In this document: piece by piece, positions 63,694 to 64,000 of the stretch
Layout: the number at the start of each line of letters is the position of its first letter
How positions within the stretch are numbered: position 1 is the stretch's first letter
DNA from: Spirochaetales bacterium
GTDB lineage: Bacteria; Spirochaetota; Leptospiria; Leptospirales; Leptonemataceae
NCBI GenBank assembly: GCA_024233935.1
Contig: JACKOY010000002.1
Span: forward strand, 124,001-188,000
Length of the DNA stretch: 64,000 nucleotides
Reading direction: 5' to 3'
The notes under the pieces: model-generated
What the model saw: the letters and a program-made list of their open reading frames with translations, nothing else
What the model was told of the DNA's origin: nothing
Database searches by the model: none
Translations under genes and position numbers: made by a program

Positions 63694-64000
63694 TTAGTGA
63701 CCGTACCCCCGTGCTGCATCCGGCGACTTGATCACGGTTTTGACTTCCGCCATCGCAATCGTCGGCAGGAAGCGAGCAAAGAGTAAGAAGAGCGTAAAGA
63801 ACAGGCCGAAGGAGCCCAGCATGATGGCGTAGTCGTGGAACGTCATGATGTAGAGATCCCAGCTCGATGGCAAGAAGTCGCGGTGCAGGGAGGTTACAAC
63901 GATTACGTAGCGCTCAAACCACATGCCGATGTTTACGAAGATCGAAATAATCCAGAGCAGCAACGGATTCGTGCGGATCTTTTTGAACCAGAATAACTGC
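63694..64000 (-). CDS. actC: C-terminal end of ACIII subunit ActC (NrfD/PsrC-like), truncated by window
   Basis: The frame is open from base 64000 down to the stop at 63694, so the gene enters from outside; about 101 residues are visible. It holds the last membrane helices of ActC: ERYVIVVTSLHRDFLPSSW is a recognisable ActC phrase, followed by MTFHDYAIMLGSFGLFFTLF and a C-terminal cytoplasmic tail. ActC is the large quinol-binding membrane subunit. A TTG at 63963 is not the true start. actA and actB should lie just beyond the window. Confidence 0.92.
   Translation of the reverse strand, partial: QLFWFKKIRTNPLLLWIISIFVNIGMWFERYVIVVTSLHRDFLPSSWDLYIMTFHDYAIMLGSFGLFFTLFLLFARFLPTIAMAEVKTVIKSPDAARGYGH

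Noticed and set aside
1..64000. CRISPR arrays, insertion sequences, prophage genes, tRNA or rRNA genes
   Set aside because: No regularly spaced direct repeats, transposase or integrase motifs, terminal inverted repeats, cloverleaf or rRNA core sequences were seen on reading both strands.

Overview
The window comes from a chromosome of a GC-rich, diderm, respiring bacterium. It carries an LPS heptosyltransferase, an LptF/G-type permease, a Slt-type lytic transglycosylase, many lipoproteins, a bactofilin and an alternative complex III (ACIII) respiratory cluster. The best fit is a spirochaete of the order Leptospirales (Leptospira/Leptonema/Turneriella relatives), judged from ACIII, separate leuC/leuD, cdaA-ybbR, TPR-rich unknown proteins and a relaxed lipobox style. 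That placement is an inference; a 16S or marker-gene search would be needed. I see no rRNA, tRNA, insertion sequence, prophage or CRISPR array. Genes are tightly packed with many ATGA/TGATG overlaps.

Layout. 1-2864: five small envelope-type genes (truncated helical protein, single-pass membrane protein, MORN/YwqK-repeat lipoprotein, small membrane protein, membrane-anchored M23 peptidase). 3136-6020: divergent LPS genes (glycosyltransferase 9 family and an unusually long LptF/G permease). 6088-12232: coiled-coil protein, NHL/vWA protein, TPR/FlgT-C-like protein and a second M23 peptidase. 12287-14117: a sigma factor with two C-terminal helix-turn-helix segments, and a soluble partner. 14092-19757: dnaE, a MerR-HTH/TPR fusion and an unknown helical protein. 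19779-20012: a small Sm-like protein. 20013-20793: the only long non-coding stretch, rich in potential RNA hairpins. 20794-25372: the macromolecular-synthesis operon rpsU-yqeY-dnaG-rpoD. 25391-30724: thioesterase, SRPBCC protein, LysR regulator divergent from leuCD, lipoprotein and folD. 30711-35270 (minus): slt-cysS-rlmB. 35380-39910: TPR protein, unknown protein, bactofilin, pdxA and a membrane protein. 39902-42002 (minus): metF and a WecA/TagO-type transferase. 42157-46048: dapA-dapB-cdaA-ybbR-acpS. 46051-49475 (minus): a MutS-like membrane ATPase and ppx/gppA. 49538-52214: PilZ-queG-mutY. 52224-54798 (minus): PilZ, TPR/TM protein and mtnB. 54832-57336: yidD-like and recJ.

57431-64000 (minus strand) is the most interesting region. 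The end of actC, then actD, actE and actF of ACIII run directly into a di-heme cytochrome c lipoprotein and three genes resembling the CcoN, CcoO and CcoP subunits of a cbb3 oxidase. The CcoN-like protein aligns clearly to CcoN, but every histidine known to bind low-spin heme b, high-spin heme b3 or CuB is replaced. The CcoO-like protein lacks the usual axial methionine and the CcoP-like protein has one heme instead of two. The module therefore cannot be a normal oxygen reductase, although automated annotation would probably call it one. It is more likely an ACIII-associated electron-transfer or scaffold module.
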